Below the pieces are notes generated by a model. It was given only the letters and a program-made list of their open reading frames with translations, searched no databases and was not told where the DNA came from. DNA of 64,000 bases from Streptomyces sp. H27-H5. GTDB lineage: Bacteria; Actinomycetota; Actinomycetes; Streptomycetales; Streptomycetaceae. Positions 1 through 7,616 of this stretch are shown here, in pieces (within the stretch, counting starts at the first letter, position 1; each line of letters opens with the position of its first letter). The stretch lies in contig NZ_JAPNLK010000030.1 of assembly GCF_026627505.1 (NCBI RefSeq), forward strand, positions 1 through 64,000, in the 5' to 3' direction. The position numbers and the translations under genes are program-made.

Positions 1-30
1 TGACCGCAGTTCTCAATCAGTGGTCGGAGC

Positions 31-108
31 GTCCCGGAGGACCGGGCGGCCATTCCTTCCGAGTCATCAACGACAGACCCCCATCAGCCACACCCGGTCC
101 TCCCGGAC
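31..108. repeat. 16-bp inverted repeat upstream of the DUF397 gene
   Basis: Bases 31-46 (gtcccggaggaccggg) and 93-108 are inverted copies with one mismatch, separated by 46 bases. They could form a stem-loop just before the DUF397 gene, either as a terminator of a gene left of the window or as a regulatory fold. No U-tract follows. Function is not known. Confidence 0.4.
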
Positions 109-133
109 CGCCTCACATTCTTAGGGAAGCCCC

Positions 134-334
134 ATGACCCACCACGACTGGCACCGGTCCTCCTACTGCGCCGAGGGCAACTCCTGCGTGTACGTCGCCG
201 TCGCCCCCGACGGCCGGGTCCTCGTCGCGGAGCGCGGCGACCCCGGCGAACCGGGCGATCCCGGCCACCGCGTCCTGCGGACCAGCGCCGCCGCGTGGAC
301 GGCGCTGGTCGCGGAGGTCAGGACGAGGTCTTGA
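134..334 (+). CDS. DUF397 family small protein
   Basis: A 66-residue protein with the DUF397 signature: an N-terminal W-x-R-S-S-Y-C segment (residues 6-12), a CVYVA strand at about 18-22 and a closing S-x-x-x-W motif at about 51-55. DUF397 proteins are abundant in Streptomyces and usually sit beside an XRE-family HTH regulator, with which they are thought to work as partner or antagonist. No such regulator is visible here, but it may lie left of the window. The ATG has AGGGAA about 5 bases upstream. Its 3' end overlaps the convergent hydrolase gene by 17 bases. The family call is firm, the role uncertain. Confidence 0.8.
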   Translation: MTHHDWHRSSYCAEGNSCVYVAVAPDGRVLVAERGDPGEPGDPGHRVLRTSAAAWTALVAEVRTRS

Positions 335-1217
335 CCCCCGCCAGGAACGGCTCCAGGACTCCCCGCCAGGCGTCCGGCTGGTCGTAGTGGAGGTAGTGGC
401 CGGCGTCCGGGATCTCCGCGTACTGGCCCGCCGGGAGGACCCGGACCATCTCCTGGGCCTCGGCGCGGCCCAGTTCGCCGTCCAGACCCCGGACGACCAG
501 GGTCGGGCAGCGGACCTGGGCCAGTTCCTCCCAGTGCGCGTCGTGGACCCACGTCTCGCGGGCCGTCAGCATCTGGCGGCGGGAGAACACGGGGCGCCAG
601 CCGTCGGGGGCCTGGTGCATGACCTCGGCGAAGAACGCGCCGCGTCCCGGATCGGGGCGCTCCACCCGGGGATCGTCCTCGCCGAACCAGCGGCGGGCGG
701 CGTCCTGCGTGGGGAAGGGGAGGGGCCACCGGCGGAACCAGTCCTCCCACTCCTGCTGCGAGGCCTCTCCCAGGGCCGAGGCCCGCATGTCGCAGATCAC
801 CAGGGCCGCCACCAGATCGGGGCGGCGGGCGGCGAGCTGCCAGGCGGTGAGGGCGCCCATGGAGTGGCCGATCAGGGTCACGGGGGCGAGGCCGAGGCGC
901 TCGACGACGGCCTCGGCGTCGGCCACGAAGGCCTCGCGCCCGAAGGGGGTCGGGTTGCCGGGATCGGCCGCGGGACCGGCGCTCTGGCCGTGGCCGCGCT
1001 GGTCGAGGGCGATCACGCGGTGGTGTTCCGCGAGCCAGCGGGCGGTGCCGGCCCAGTGCAGGGCACGACCCATCAGACCGTGGAGTAACAGGACCCCGGG
1101 CCGCTCCTGCCCGGTGGGCGCCTGGGGGGCGGCACCCGGCTCGCCGGCCGGCTCGCGGAACTCCCAGGCGGCCAGGCGTACGCCGTCGGCCCCAGTCACA
1201 TCGATGCGCTGTACCAC
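318..1217 (-). CDS. alpha/beta hydrolase
   Basis: A 299-residue alpha/beta-hydrolase-fold protein. The oxyanion segment LLLHGLMG lies at residues 43-50, DQRGHGQS at 72-79 and the nucleophile elbow G-H-S-M-G at 117-121 (Ser119). A C-terminal GLDGE supplies the likely acid and DAGHYLHYD the catalytic His. The substrate cannot be deduced; esterase, lipase or C-C hydrolase activity are all possible. The frame stays open to 1532, but the GTG at 1217 is chosen because GAAGGGGG lies about 9 bases upstream and homology to the fold begins there. No signal peptide, so probably cytoplasmic. Monocistronic, downstream of dmdR1 on the same strand. Confidence 0.85.
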   Translation of the reverse strand: MVQRIDVTGADGVRLAAWEFREPAGEPGAAPQAPTGQERPGVLLLHGLMGRALHWAGTARWLAEHHRVIALDQRGHGQSAGPAADPGNPTPFGREAFVADAEAVVERLGLAPVTLIGHSMGALTAWQLAARRPDLVAALVICDMRASALGEASQQEWEDWFRRWPLPFPTQDAARRWFGEDDPRVERPDPGRGAFFAEVMHQAPDGWRPVFSRRQMLTARETWVHDAHWEELAQVRCPTLVVRGLDGELGRAEAQEMVRVLPAGQYAEIPDAGHYLHYDQPDAWRGVLEPFLAGVKTSS

Positions 1218-1590
1218 CGCAGATGCACCCCCTTCGCTCCCGGCCAGAGTATCGAACCCGTATTCGAGAACGGGTCTCTCGCCGACAACACCGCTCTTTC
1301 GAGTGACCTTGCTCAAGGATTGGCCGCCACTGCCGATGGAGATCCTTTCAACAGGGAGGCGGGCCGCTCGGGGAAGACGGTCCGAAGGGGATGACCTTGA
1401 GAGCTCGGGGCTCCAGGTCAGCAAGGGGAGGACCGGTCCCGGCGCCGCAAGGCGCCGGGACCGCCCACGTCCAAGGTCGTCACAGTCTCGTCGCGTCCAA
1501 GGCGGCCAGAGCGCGGCCATGGTCACGCCCATGGCCCTGTCCTACCTCGTACCGACCAGTACTACGCCCGTTCGGAGGCCACGCCAAGAG
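1218..1590. other. 373-bp gap between hydrolase and dmdR1
   Basis: The gap holds the dmdR1 terminator at 1434-1463 and the hydrolase leader. A palindrome ACCCGT-N8-ACGGGT lies at 1256-1275, about 40 bases before the hydrolase start, and could be an operator. Otherwise I see nothing definite. Plus-strand open frames cross it but lack a supported start. Confidence 0.4.
1434..1463 (-). terminator. GNRA-capped hairpin terminator of dmdR1
   Basis: A perfect 13-bp stem (CGGTCCCGGCGCC and its complement) is closed by the tetraloop GCAA. It lies about 130 bases past the dmdR1 stop. There is no U-tract, as is usual for Streptomyces hairpin terminators. Confidence 0.65.
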
Positions 1591-2283
1591 TCAGCGCTTC
1601 GCCACGAAGACGTGCGAGGCGACCTCGGAGTCGAGTTCCGCCGCCTCTCCGCCGCTGCCGACCAGCACCCCGCCCGGGGACTCCGTCACGCTGACCACGG
1701 AGCCAGGCTGCACGCCGGCGCGCCGCAGCGTGTACATCAGCTGGGCGTCCGTCTGGATCGGCTCGCCGATCCGACGCACGACCACCGTCTTGCCCTCGGC
1801 GCCCGGGTCCAGCTCGGCGAGGCTGACCATGCCGTCCTCCAGGAACGGATCGGCCTCGGCCTTCTCGCCCAGCTCCTCCAGCCCCGGGATCGGGTTCCCG
1901 TACGGCGACTCGGTCGGGTGGCGCAGCAGTTCCAGCACCCGCCGCTCCACCGCCTCGCTCATCACGTGCTCCCAGCGACAGGCCTCGGCGTGCACCTGCT
2001 CCCACTCCAGGCCGATGACGTCGACGAGGAGGCACTCCGCGAGACGGTGCTTGCGCATCACGCGCGTCGCCAGTCTGCGGCCCTCCTCGGTCAGCTCCAG
2101 GTGTCGGTCGCTGGCGACCGCCACCAGGCCGTCGCGCTCCATCCTCGCGACCGTCTGGCTCACCGTCGGACCGCTCTGATCGAGCCGCTCGGCGATACGG
2201 GCGCGCATGGGGACAACACCTTCCTCTTCCAGTTCGAGGATGGTGCGGAGATACATCTCCGTGGTATCGATCAGTCCGGACAT
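1591..2283 (-). CDS. dmdR1: Iron-dependent regulator DmdR1 (DtxR family)
   Basis: A 230-residue DtxR/IdeR-type repressor. The winged HTH covers about residues 25-60, the metal-binding dimerisation domain about 65-140, and an SH3-like FeoA domain about 150-226. All DtxR metal ligands fall at the canonical numbers: Met10, Cys102, Glu105, His106 (primary site) and His79, Glu83, His98 (ancillary site). With Fe(II) bound, such proteins repress siderophore and iron-uptake genes; this is the Streptomyces DmdR1 orthologue. The ATG at 2283 has GAGGGG about 5 bases upstream and gives Met10 its proper place, unlike the longer open frame. It is divergent from the SIS gene. No IdeR-type iron box was seen in its own promoter region. 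Confidence 0.93.
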   Translation of the reverse strand: MSGLIDTTEMYLRTILELEEEGVVPMRARIAERLDQSGPTVSQTVARMERDGLVAVASDRHLELTEEGRRLATRVMRKHRLAECLLVDVIGLEWEQVHAEACRWEHVMSEAVERRVLELLRHPTESPYGNPIPGLEELGEKAEADPFLEDGMVSLAELDPGAEGKTVVVRRIGEPIQTDAQLMYTLRRAGVQPGSVVSVTESPGGVLVGSGGEAAELDSEVASHVFVAKR

Positions 2284-2429
2284 TCGTGCCCCTCGGATTG
2301 CGTGCGCTGGCCCTGCCCCCAATTCTGACGCATCGCGCCGACAACCGTCCCGTCCCGAGCGTCAAGGCCCGTACTGGACATCTCGGGGCGCGGTCCCTCA
2401 CCCCACTCGGGAGCCCTTTCGTCCCTCCA

Positions 2430-2464
2430 TTGACGTTCGTATTGACACGCCCTTGGTCCAGACC
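2430..2464 (+). promoter_or_regulatory. Promoter-like elements with a DasR (dre)-like site
   Basis: TTGACG (2430-2435) and TTGACA (2442-2447) resemble -35 elements, followed at 2454-2464 by TGGTCCAGACC. This differs from the DasR operator core TGGTCTAGACCA by one base within the 11 present, plus the last base. The site lies 55 bases before the SIS-domain gene. DasR is the GlcNAc-responsive GntR repressor of Streptomyces amino-sugar metabolism, so control of a sugar-phosphate protein would make sense. The match is read by eye and no clear -10 was found. Confidence 0.4.
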
Positions 2465-2518
2465 GCACGGTGAGCGGCGAACACGGACGCACCTCACCCC
2501 TGGAAGGGCCTTCGGCGT

Positions 2519-3274
2519 ATGAGCGAGAGCAAGTTGGCCGGGCAGTTCTTCGACGCGGCCATCGGCCTGCTGGAGCGGGTGCGCGACGAGGAGGCGGCGC
2601 GGATCGCCGAGGCCGGCGTGATCATCGCCGACGCCGTCGCGTCCGGGAAGCGGCTCTTCGCCTTCGGGGCCGGGCACTCCTCGCTGCCCGCCCAGGACGT
2701 GGTCTACCGGGCCGGCGGGCTCGCCCTGATGAACTTCCTCGCCGTGCCCGGCACCGCCGGCATCGACGTCATGCCCGCCACCCTCGGCAGCGCCCTGGAG
2801 CGCGTGGACGGCCTCGCCGGCGCGGTCCTCGACAGCAGCCCGGCCTCCGACGGCGACGTCCTCGTGATCATCTCCCTCTCGGGGCGCAACGCCCTGCCGG
2901 TGGAGATGGCCATGAACGCCCGCGCCATCGGCCTGAAGGTCGTCGGGGTGACCTCGGTGGCGTACGCGACCGAGACCAAGGCGCGGCACGTCTCGGGCAC
3001 CTTCCTCAAGGACCACTGCGACGTCGTCCTGGACAGCAAGATCGCGGTCGGGGACGCCGAACTGAGCATCGACGGCATCGACGCGCCCTTCGCCCCCGCC
3101 TCCACCGTCGTGACCTGCGCGATCATGCAGGCCGTGATGGCGGCCGCCGCCGGCGAGCTGGCCGCGCGCGGGGTCGAGCCCCCGCTGCTGCGCTCGGGCA
3201 ACGTGGACGGCGGGCACGAGTGGAACGGCCGCGTCATGCAGGAGTACGGCGACCGGATCTTCTTCCGCCACTGA
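2519..3274 (+). CDS. SIS-domain sugar-phosphate protein (UPF0309-like)
   Basis: A 251-residue protein formed mainly by one SIS (sugar isomerase) domain. Visible elements are an N-terminal helix with two Glu-rich turns, FAFGAGHSSLPAQDV (about 44-58, phosphate-binding loop) and LVIISLSGRNALPVEMA (the SIS Ser-rich motif, about 118-134). SIS proteins bind phosphosugars as isomerases, etherases or regulators. UPF0309 members have no settled reaction, and a role in amino-sugar phosphate metabolism is inferred from the fold and the dre-like upstream site. ATG at 2519, with GGAAGGG upstream. The gene is divergent from dmdR1 and apparently monocistronic. Confidence 0.85.
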   Translation: MSESKLAGQFFDAAIGLLERVRDEEAARIAEAGVIIADAVASGKRLFAFGAGHSSLPAQDVVYRAGGLALMNFLAVPGTAGIDVMPATLGSALERVDGLAGAVLDSSPASDGDVLVIISLSGRNALPVEMAMNARAIGLKVVGVTSVAYATETKARHVSGTFLKDHCDVVLDSKIAVGDAELSIDGIDAPFAPASTVVTCAIMQAVMAAAAGELAARGVEPPLLRSGNVDGGHEWNGRVMQEYGDRIFFRH

Positions 3275-3289
3275 GGGCGCGGCGCGCCC
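3275..3289 (+). terminator. Short GC hairpin after the SIS gene
   Basis: GGGCGC-GGC-GCGCCC starts right after the stop codon. A 6-bp stem with a 3-base loop is a weak terminator candidate. Confidence 0.3.
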
Positions 3290-3409
3290 CGGAGCACGAC
3301 GTCACCTGTTCGGGGAGGCCCGCCGGGCGAATGCGTCACCGCGGTTGCGCGGGGTCACGCCGGATGGAGTCCGGGAAGGACCGCACCGTCCGACCCACGG
3401 CGAGGGCCG

Positions 3410-3517
3410 ATGATCGCGCTCGTCGTGCCCTCGGTCGAGGCGGGTCGCATCGTCCACCTGCACGCCGTGGTGACCGAGCGGACCCGGGGCGCCCGGGCCT
3501 CGGGACGACTCGCCTAG
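3410..3517 (+). pseudogene. Possible relic of a SigJ-like sigma factor C-terminus
   Basis: A 35-codon frame with high third-position GC reads MIALVVPSVEAGRIVHLHAVV. This resembles the C-terminal SnoaL-like end of SigJ-type ECF sigma factors (..G-R-I-v-x-L-x-A-V-x..), but no sigma domains precede it. GAGG lies upstream of the ATG, so it could also be a short gene. It runs into the end of the convergent M15 gene. Low confidence, as the resemblance is short. Confidence 0.25.
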
Positions 3518-4188
3518 CCGCCGGTCTCGGAGAAGTGCTGGTAGTCCGGGTTGCTCCAGCGTCCGCCCCAGGACCAGCCGATCTCCCGGAAGGCGCGGGT
3601 GACGACGTCGCCCGCGCGGATCATGCCGGGGGTGGGGTGCTCGCGGTCCAGGTGGGCGCGGGCCGCGGGCGGGTGGACGTCGCCGTCGCGGTCGACGTAC
3701 GGGTTCTCCAGGGGGTTGATGTCGACCGCGTCGCCGTGGGAGTGCCGGGAGAGCCGGCCCGGGTCGCCGGTGACCCGGCGACAGTTGAAGGCGGAGGTGT
3801 TGTCGGCGGCCATCGAGGCATCGTCGTCGCCGCCGTACGCGGCCGTCACCCGCATCCGCCGGATCGGGAACCTGGCCTCGAAGGCCTTCCCGAAGACGTG
3901 CAGCAGCGGGCGGACGACCCGCTCGTGGGCGACCATCTCGCCCTGGTGGACCTTGCCGTCGAAGCCCCAGTGGTTCATCCGGATCAGCCGCAGCCGGTCG
4001 GCCCGTACGGGGCAACCCGCCCGGTGGGTCACGCCGAGCGAGCCCGGCGGGACGGCCGTGACGCGCGCGCCGAGTTCCGGGATCGGGGCCTGGAAGCGCG
4101 GCGCCGGGGGCGGCGAGGTGCAGGACAAGGCGGTGGCGCACAGGACGACGACCGCTGCCGGGACGCGCACGGTGGAGGTGTGGCGCAC
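3514..4188 (-). CDS. M15-family peptidase lipoprotein (VanY-like)
   Basis: A 224-residue exported protein. The signal peptide ends in a lipobox-like A-L-S-C at residues 20-23, so lipid anchoring is likely. The catalytic domain carries SRHSHGDAVDINP, the Zn-binding H-x6-D motif of M15 D-Ala-D-Ala carboxypeptidases, and a final DYQHF with the third ligand. FNCRRV and MNHWGFDG are typical of the M15_4 subgroup. Likely role: trimming peptidoglycan peptides outside the membrane. The GTG at 4188 has TACCGT at 4195-4200, exactly 6 bases away, and no Shine-Dalgarno, so the mRNA is probably leaderless. Confidence 0.85.
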   Translation of the reverse strand: MRHTSTVRVPAAVVVLCATALSCTSPPPAPRFQAPIPELGARVTAVPPGSLGVTHRAGCPVRADRLRLIRMNHWGFDGKVHQGEMVAHERVVRPLLHVFGKAFEARFPIRRMRVTAAYGGDDDASMAADNTSAFNCRRVTGDPGRLSRHSHGDAVDINPLENPYVDRDGDVHPPAARAHLDREHPTPGMIRAGDVVTRAFREIGWSWGGRWSNPDYQHFSETGG

Positions 4189-4263
4189 CGGATCACGGTA
4201 GGCGGGCGGGTCCGCCCGGCGCCGTCCGCCACGCAGGGCGCGAGCGGCCCGGCGTCGGAGCCC

Positions 4264-5595
4264 TCACCGGCGGTCGCGGGCCCGGCCCGCCAGGTCGAGG
4301 TCCGCGGCCACCCGGGCGGCGACCTCCTCCGCGTAGAGCGCGTCCGCCCGCTCGAAGGCGGCCCGCGAGGCCCCGCGCAGGAAGGTCAGCGCGCCCAGGG
4401 TGCGGCCGCGGCTGCGCAGTACGGTGCACAGCGCGTGCGCCGCGTCCTCGGGCCAGTGGCGCGCCCGGGCCCAGCCGTCGACCGGCTCGCCGCCGGGGGC
4501 GCTGGTCCGTACCGGGCCGATCCGGTCCAGGGCCTGGAGCGCCGGGTGCATGGGCGCGTACCGCAGGGGGATCGCGCCGGGCCCCGGCAGCAGCAGGGTC
4601 TGGCCGGACGCCGACGCCGCCGCCCGGACGAGTCTGCGGCGGCGTCCGGGGTCCGCGTCCGTCTCTTCGAGCACGTCGACCAGGGCGTGTTCCGCGAAGC
4701 CGGCGAGGGCGAAGTCCAGGCGTACCGCCGCGGCCTCGGCGGGGTCCTCGCATTCGGCGGCGGCCCGCCCGGCCCGGTACAGCTGGTTGGACCGGAACCG
4801 CGACTGTCCGGTGTCGAGCGCGGCCCGCCGGGCCTCGGTGACGTCCTGGAACAGCCAGCCCACCCCGAGCGGCACGGGCTCCTCCGCGAGGGGCGAGGCC
4901 AGGCGCAGGAACCCGCAGCGCCAGCAGCGGCGGCGCACCCCCTCGGGGGTGCGGACCGACACCCACAGCTCGACGGGGGACGGCGGCGCCCCCTCCGCCA
5001 GCACGTGCTGGAGGGCGCCCTCCAGTTCCTCGACGCCCTGGGTCAGCAGTTCGCCGAGCGGCCGGCCGAGGAGCGCGGTGCGACCGGAGCCGAACGCGCG
5101 GGCGGCGTGGGTGTTCACGACGGCCGGGCGCAGGTCCACGTCCACCAGGACGACGCCCCAGGAGGCGTCCTCCATCAGGGCCTCGCTGAGGGCGATGGAA
5201 CGCTCCAGGTCGATCTGGGCGTGGACCTCGCTGAACGCGCAGTAGACGCCGGCGGGTTTGCCGTCCGCGCCCGGGACGCCGGCGGACTGGGTGCGGACGA
5301 GGACCCGGCCGCCGTCCTTGGTCAACAGCGCGAACTCGTTCACCTGCCGTCCCGGCGCGTCCTGGGCGGACATGATCCGGTCCTCCACGTCGTGCGCGTC
5401 GGCGGCGCGCACCGCCCAGCCCGCGAACCCGCGCCGGCCCACCGCCTCGGCGGCGGACCAGCCGAGGATCCGCTCGGCCTCGCGGTTCCAGTGGGTGATC
5501 ACGCCGTCGGAGTCGAACGCGCACAGCGCGGCGTCCATCCCGTCCAGCAGCGCTGCGAGCAGATCGTCGGTGGTCTCGTTACGTCCGGAAGCACT
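4264..5595 (-). CDS. PAS-domain protein
   Basis: A 443-residue soluble protein. An N-terminal PAS domain covers about residues 15-125 (LCAFDSDGVITHWNREAERILGWS) and a second PAS-like domain follows (WGVVLVDVDLRPAVVNTHAARAFG, about 145-260). The C-terminal 170 residues look GAF-like (TLLLPGPGAIPLRY, ALCTVLRSRGRTLGALTFLR). No kinase, PP2C or HTH output domain is seen. In Streptomyces such PAS-GAF proteins often act through separate partners; what it senses is unknown. The GTG at 5595 is preferred over the longer frame because AGGGGGT lies about 6 bases upstream. Confidence 0.75.
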   Translation of the reverse strand, partial: SASGRNETTDDLLAALLDGMDAALCAFDSDGVITHWNREAERILGWSAAEAVGRRGFAGWAVRAADAHDVEDRIMSAQDAPGRQVNEFALLTKDGGRVLVRTQSAGVPGADGKPAGVYCAFSEVHAQIDLERSIALSEALMEDASWGVVLVDVDLRPAVVNTHAARAFGSGRTALLGRPLGELLTQGVEELEGALQHVLAEGAPPSPVELWVSVRTPEGVRRRCWRCGFLRLASPLAEEPVPLGVGWLFQDVTEARRAALDTGQSRFRSNQLYRAGRAAAECEDPAEAAAVRLDFALAGFAEHALVDVLEETDADPGRRRRLVRAAASASGQTLLLPGPGAIPLRYAPMHPALQALDRIGPVRTSAPGGEPVDGWARARHWPEDAAHALCTVLRSRGRTLGALTFLRGASRAAFERADALYAEEVAARVAADLDLAGRARDRR

Positions 5596-5715
5596 CACCT
5601 GGCACCCCCTGCAGGTGTTCGCGTGTGCGGCACGTCGGATCATTCAACTGGAACGTGACGCAGCCCACACCCGCTTCCCGGAATCATCCCGGTATGTACC
5701 CGGGAGGCGGGCCGC

Positions 5716-6315
5716 TCAGCCGGCGAACAGCGACACCATCGCCACCACGAAGCCCACCACGATGATCATGACGATCCACAGGTAGGCCTGCCGTACGCGC
5801 CGGTCGCGGACGTCGTGCCGCGCGATGCGGCGCACCGCCTCCGGGTCCTGCGCCCAGTCGGGACCGCGCAGCTCCTCCCAGGCGGCGCGCAGGGCGTCGA
5901 CCTCGCGGGTGACGTCGACGTGGTTGTCGTCCACGTACATCAGCTGGACGCGGCGGCCGGCGTCGTCGTAGGCGTACGAGACGACCGTCGGCTGGTTCTT
6001 CGCGGTGTGCGCGCTCGGGTTCGGGGCGGCGCGGATGTCCTGGACGTCCTCCCAGGCCAGCCTGCGGGTCCCGGTGAAGCGGCGGACCCGGATGCCCTTG
6101 AGGTCGGCGGAGGTGGAACAGCGTTTCGCGGCCACGACCAGCCAGCCGAAGAAGGCCAGCACCAGGGCCACGACCAGGGACCTCACCCACGCCGGGGTGT
6201 TCTCCATGTTCAGCACGGTCAGCAGCACGCCCGGCGTGCCGATGCCGACGGCGACGTAGACGCCTGCCATCTGCTCCGAGCGGATCCGGTACTCCCGCGG
6301 CAGCCGTGTGCTCAT
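5716..6315 (-). CDS. PH-domain membrane protein
   Basis: A 199-residue membrane protein. Two membrane segments lie near residues 17-60 (GVYVAVGIGTPGVLLTVL and SLVVALVLAFFGWLVVA), then a bacterial PH-like domain (ADLKGIRVRRFTGTRRLAWEDVQDIRA, about 70-140), then a C-terminal helix (LWIVMIIVVGFVVAMVSLF). This arrangement is common in actinobacterial PH-domain proteins of unknown role. GGGGAGGG lies just before the ATG. A promoter fits at 6348-6376. Confidence 0.8.
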   Translation of the reverse strand: MSTRLPREYRIRSEQMAGVYVAVGIGTPGVLLTVLNMENTPAWVRSLVVALVLAFFGWLVVAAKRCSTSADLKGIRVRRFTGTRRLAWEDVQDIRAAPNPSAHTAKNQPTVVSYAYDDAGRRVQLMYVDDNHVDVTREVDALRAAWEELRGPDWAQDPEAVRRIARHDVRDRRVRQAYLWIVMIIVVGFVVAMVSLFAG

Positions 6316-6347
6316 GACACCCTCCCCGTTTCCCCCCGCGGGACGCC

Positions 6348-6376
6348 AGTGTAGGGAGCAACTCCAGCCTCGGTAA
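6348..6376 (-). promoter_or_regulatory. Promoter of the PH-domain gene
   Basis: On the minus strand, TTACCG (6371-6376) and TACACT (6348-6353) are separated by 17 bases, a reasonable housekeeping-type promoter. The predicted start lies about 30 bases before the ATG. It is divergent from the plus-strand promoter at 6405. Confidence 0.5.
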
Positions 6377-6404
6377 GGGGAGTTGTGGGGCCCGAATTAA
6401 TAAG

Positions 6405-6433
6405 TTGAGGGACCCGGGGAGCGGTCGTAGGCT
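6405..6433 (+). promoter_or_regulatory. Orphan plus-strand promoter
   Basis: TTGAGG (6405-6410) and TAGGCT (6428-6433) are 17 bases apart, a strong match to the Streptomyces vegetative consensus TTGACn-N17/18-TAnnnT. No conventional gene lies downstream before the convergent pdxH gene. The transcript would contain the micro-ORF and the folded element described next. Confidence 0.55.
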
Positions 6434-6439
6434 CTGCGG

Positions 6440-6650
6440 TACACGAGAAGGGAGGTGGTTCCCGAAATGTACGGAAACCGGACGCGTGAGGTGGCTGCGG
6501 GCTAAAGCGCCCGTCGTCGCACGCACCCAGTGCGGTGCCCGGCGGGAACGCCAGGCGCCAATCCCAAGCAGTCACCCGACCCGCGGGCTCGCCGGTACGT
6601 CCGGCCGGCTCCTCTCACTGCAGGAGAGGAACCAGAGCCCGCGGGTCGCC
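6440..6650 (+). ncRNA. Candidate small structured RNA
   Basis: The predicted transcript from about 6440 contains a three-helix fold. A perfect 13-bp outer stem pairs 6578-6590 (GACCCGCGGGCTC) with 6635-6647. Two hairpins are enclosed: GCCGG-TACGT-CCGGC at 6591-6605 and a 7-bp stem pairing 6610-6616 with 6624-6630. The nested geometry is unlikely to be chance and could be a terminator, a regulatory leader or a stable sRNA. It also lies past the stop of convergent pdxH and may serve as its terminator. No known riboswitch class was recognised. Confidence 0.35.
6467..6505 (+). CDS. Candidate 12-residue peptide ORF
   Basis: ATG to TAA encodes MYGNRTREVAAG. GGGAGGTGG lies 8 bases before the ATG, one of the best Shine-Dalgarno sequences in the window, and the ORF lies about 27 bases after the predicted transcription start. 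It could be a leader peptide or a functional micropeptide. The support is ribosome-binding quality and promoter spacing alone. Confidence 0.35.
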   Translation: MYGNRTREVAAG

Positions 6651-6714
6651 TGCGTTCTCGCCCCCTTCGCCGCCCCTCCGCCGACCGCCCGGCGGCTCAC
6701 GGGCACAGTCGCGG

Positions 6715-7368
6715 CTACGGGCAGAGTCGCTCGACCCGCCACTTCCCGCCCTCGCGGACGTAGCGCAGCCGGTCGTGCAGCCGGTTCTCGTGGCCCTGCC
6801 AGAACTCCACCGCGTCCGGGACCACCCGCAGACCGCCCCACTCCGGCGGCACCGGCACCTGCTCCCCCTCCGGATAGCGCTCCGCCAGCTCCGCGTACCG
6901 CCGGTCCAGTTCGGCGCGGGAGCCGATGACGCGGGACTGCTCGCTCGCCCAGGCGCCCAGCTGGGAGCCGTGCGGGCGGGAACGGAAGTACGCGGCCGTC
7001 TCGTCCCGCCCGATGCGCGCGGCCGTGCCGGTCACGATCACCTGGCGGGCGATCGGGTGCCAGGGGAACAGCAGCGAGGCGTACGGGTTCGCGTCGAGCT
7101 CGCGGCCCTTGCGGGAGCCGTGGTTGGTGAAGAAGACGAAGCCCCGCTCGTCGAACTGCTTCAGCAGCACCGTGCGGGAGCTGGGCCGTCCGTCGGGGGT
7201 GGCCGTGGAGACGACCATCGCGTTGGGTTCGAAGAGGTTCGCGTCGGCGGCCTCCTGGAACCACAGGGAGAACTGCGCCATCGGGTCGTCGGCGAGGCTG
7301 TCCACGTCGACGAGCTGCGAGCGGTACTGCTTGCGCATGGCGGCGGGGTCAAGGTCCTGATCGGTCAC
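6715..7368 (-). CDS. pdxH: Pyridoxamine/pyridoxine 5'-phosphate oxidase
   Basis: A 217-residue FMN-dependent enzyme that oxidises PNP or PMP to pyridoxal 5'-phosphate, the last step of PLP synthesis or salvage. Family marks are MRKQYRS near the N-terminus, RTVLLKQFDERGFVFFTNHGSRKGREL (FMN-binding region), SLLFPWHPIARQV, RPHGSQLGAWASEQS and the C-terminal W-R-V-E-R-L-C-P. The length fits the family. The ATG at 7377 has AGG directly abutting it, so the in-frame GTG at 7368 with AGGA about 8 bases upstream is preferred. It is divergent from the citrate synthase gene. Confidence 0.93.
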   Translation of the reverse strand: MTDQDLDPAAMRKQYRSQLVDVDSLADDPMAQFSLWFQEAADANLFEPNAMVVSTATPDGRPSSRTVLLKQFDERGFVFFTNHGSRKGRELDANPYASLLFPWHPIARQVIVTGTAARIGRDETAAYFRSRPHGSQLGAWASEQSRVIGSRAELDRRYAELAERYPEGEQVPVPPEWGGLRVVPDAVEFWQGHENRLHDRLRYVREGGKWRVERLCP

Positions 7369-7616
7369 GCCGGCCATCCTGCCGCAGTACTCCCCCGCCG
7401 GCTCCCCCGCCGGCCGGCGGGAGGCGTTCTCCCGGCGGAGGTGTGCCGTATGTCACGCTTCCGAACGACAAGCGGAACGGACAAAATCTTGGGGCCGGTC
7501 CGAGGGTCCCCGCGAGGGTGACCCACGACCGTTCCGGGCATCAACGGGGATGACCGCGCCGGACCGCGAATCACGCCGGGAGCCGCGCGTGTTCGCACTA
7601 TCTGAGGAGCCGCCTG

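Noticed and set aside
1562..3271. 569-codon minus-strand frame over dmdR1 and the SIS gene
   Set aside because: It is a shadow of both genes, with no homology.
2470..5658. A 1062-codon plus-strand open frame
   Set aside because: It crosses the SIS, M15 and PAS genes on mixed strands, is rich in Arg/Gly/Ala typical of GC-bias shadow frames, and has no domain or start signal.
6440..6650. Known riboswitch (c-di-AMP, SAM-IV or cobalamin)
   Set aside because: The conserved core bases I know for these classes are not present; only generic stems are seen.
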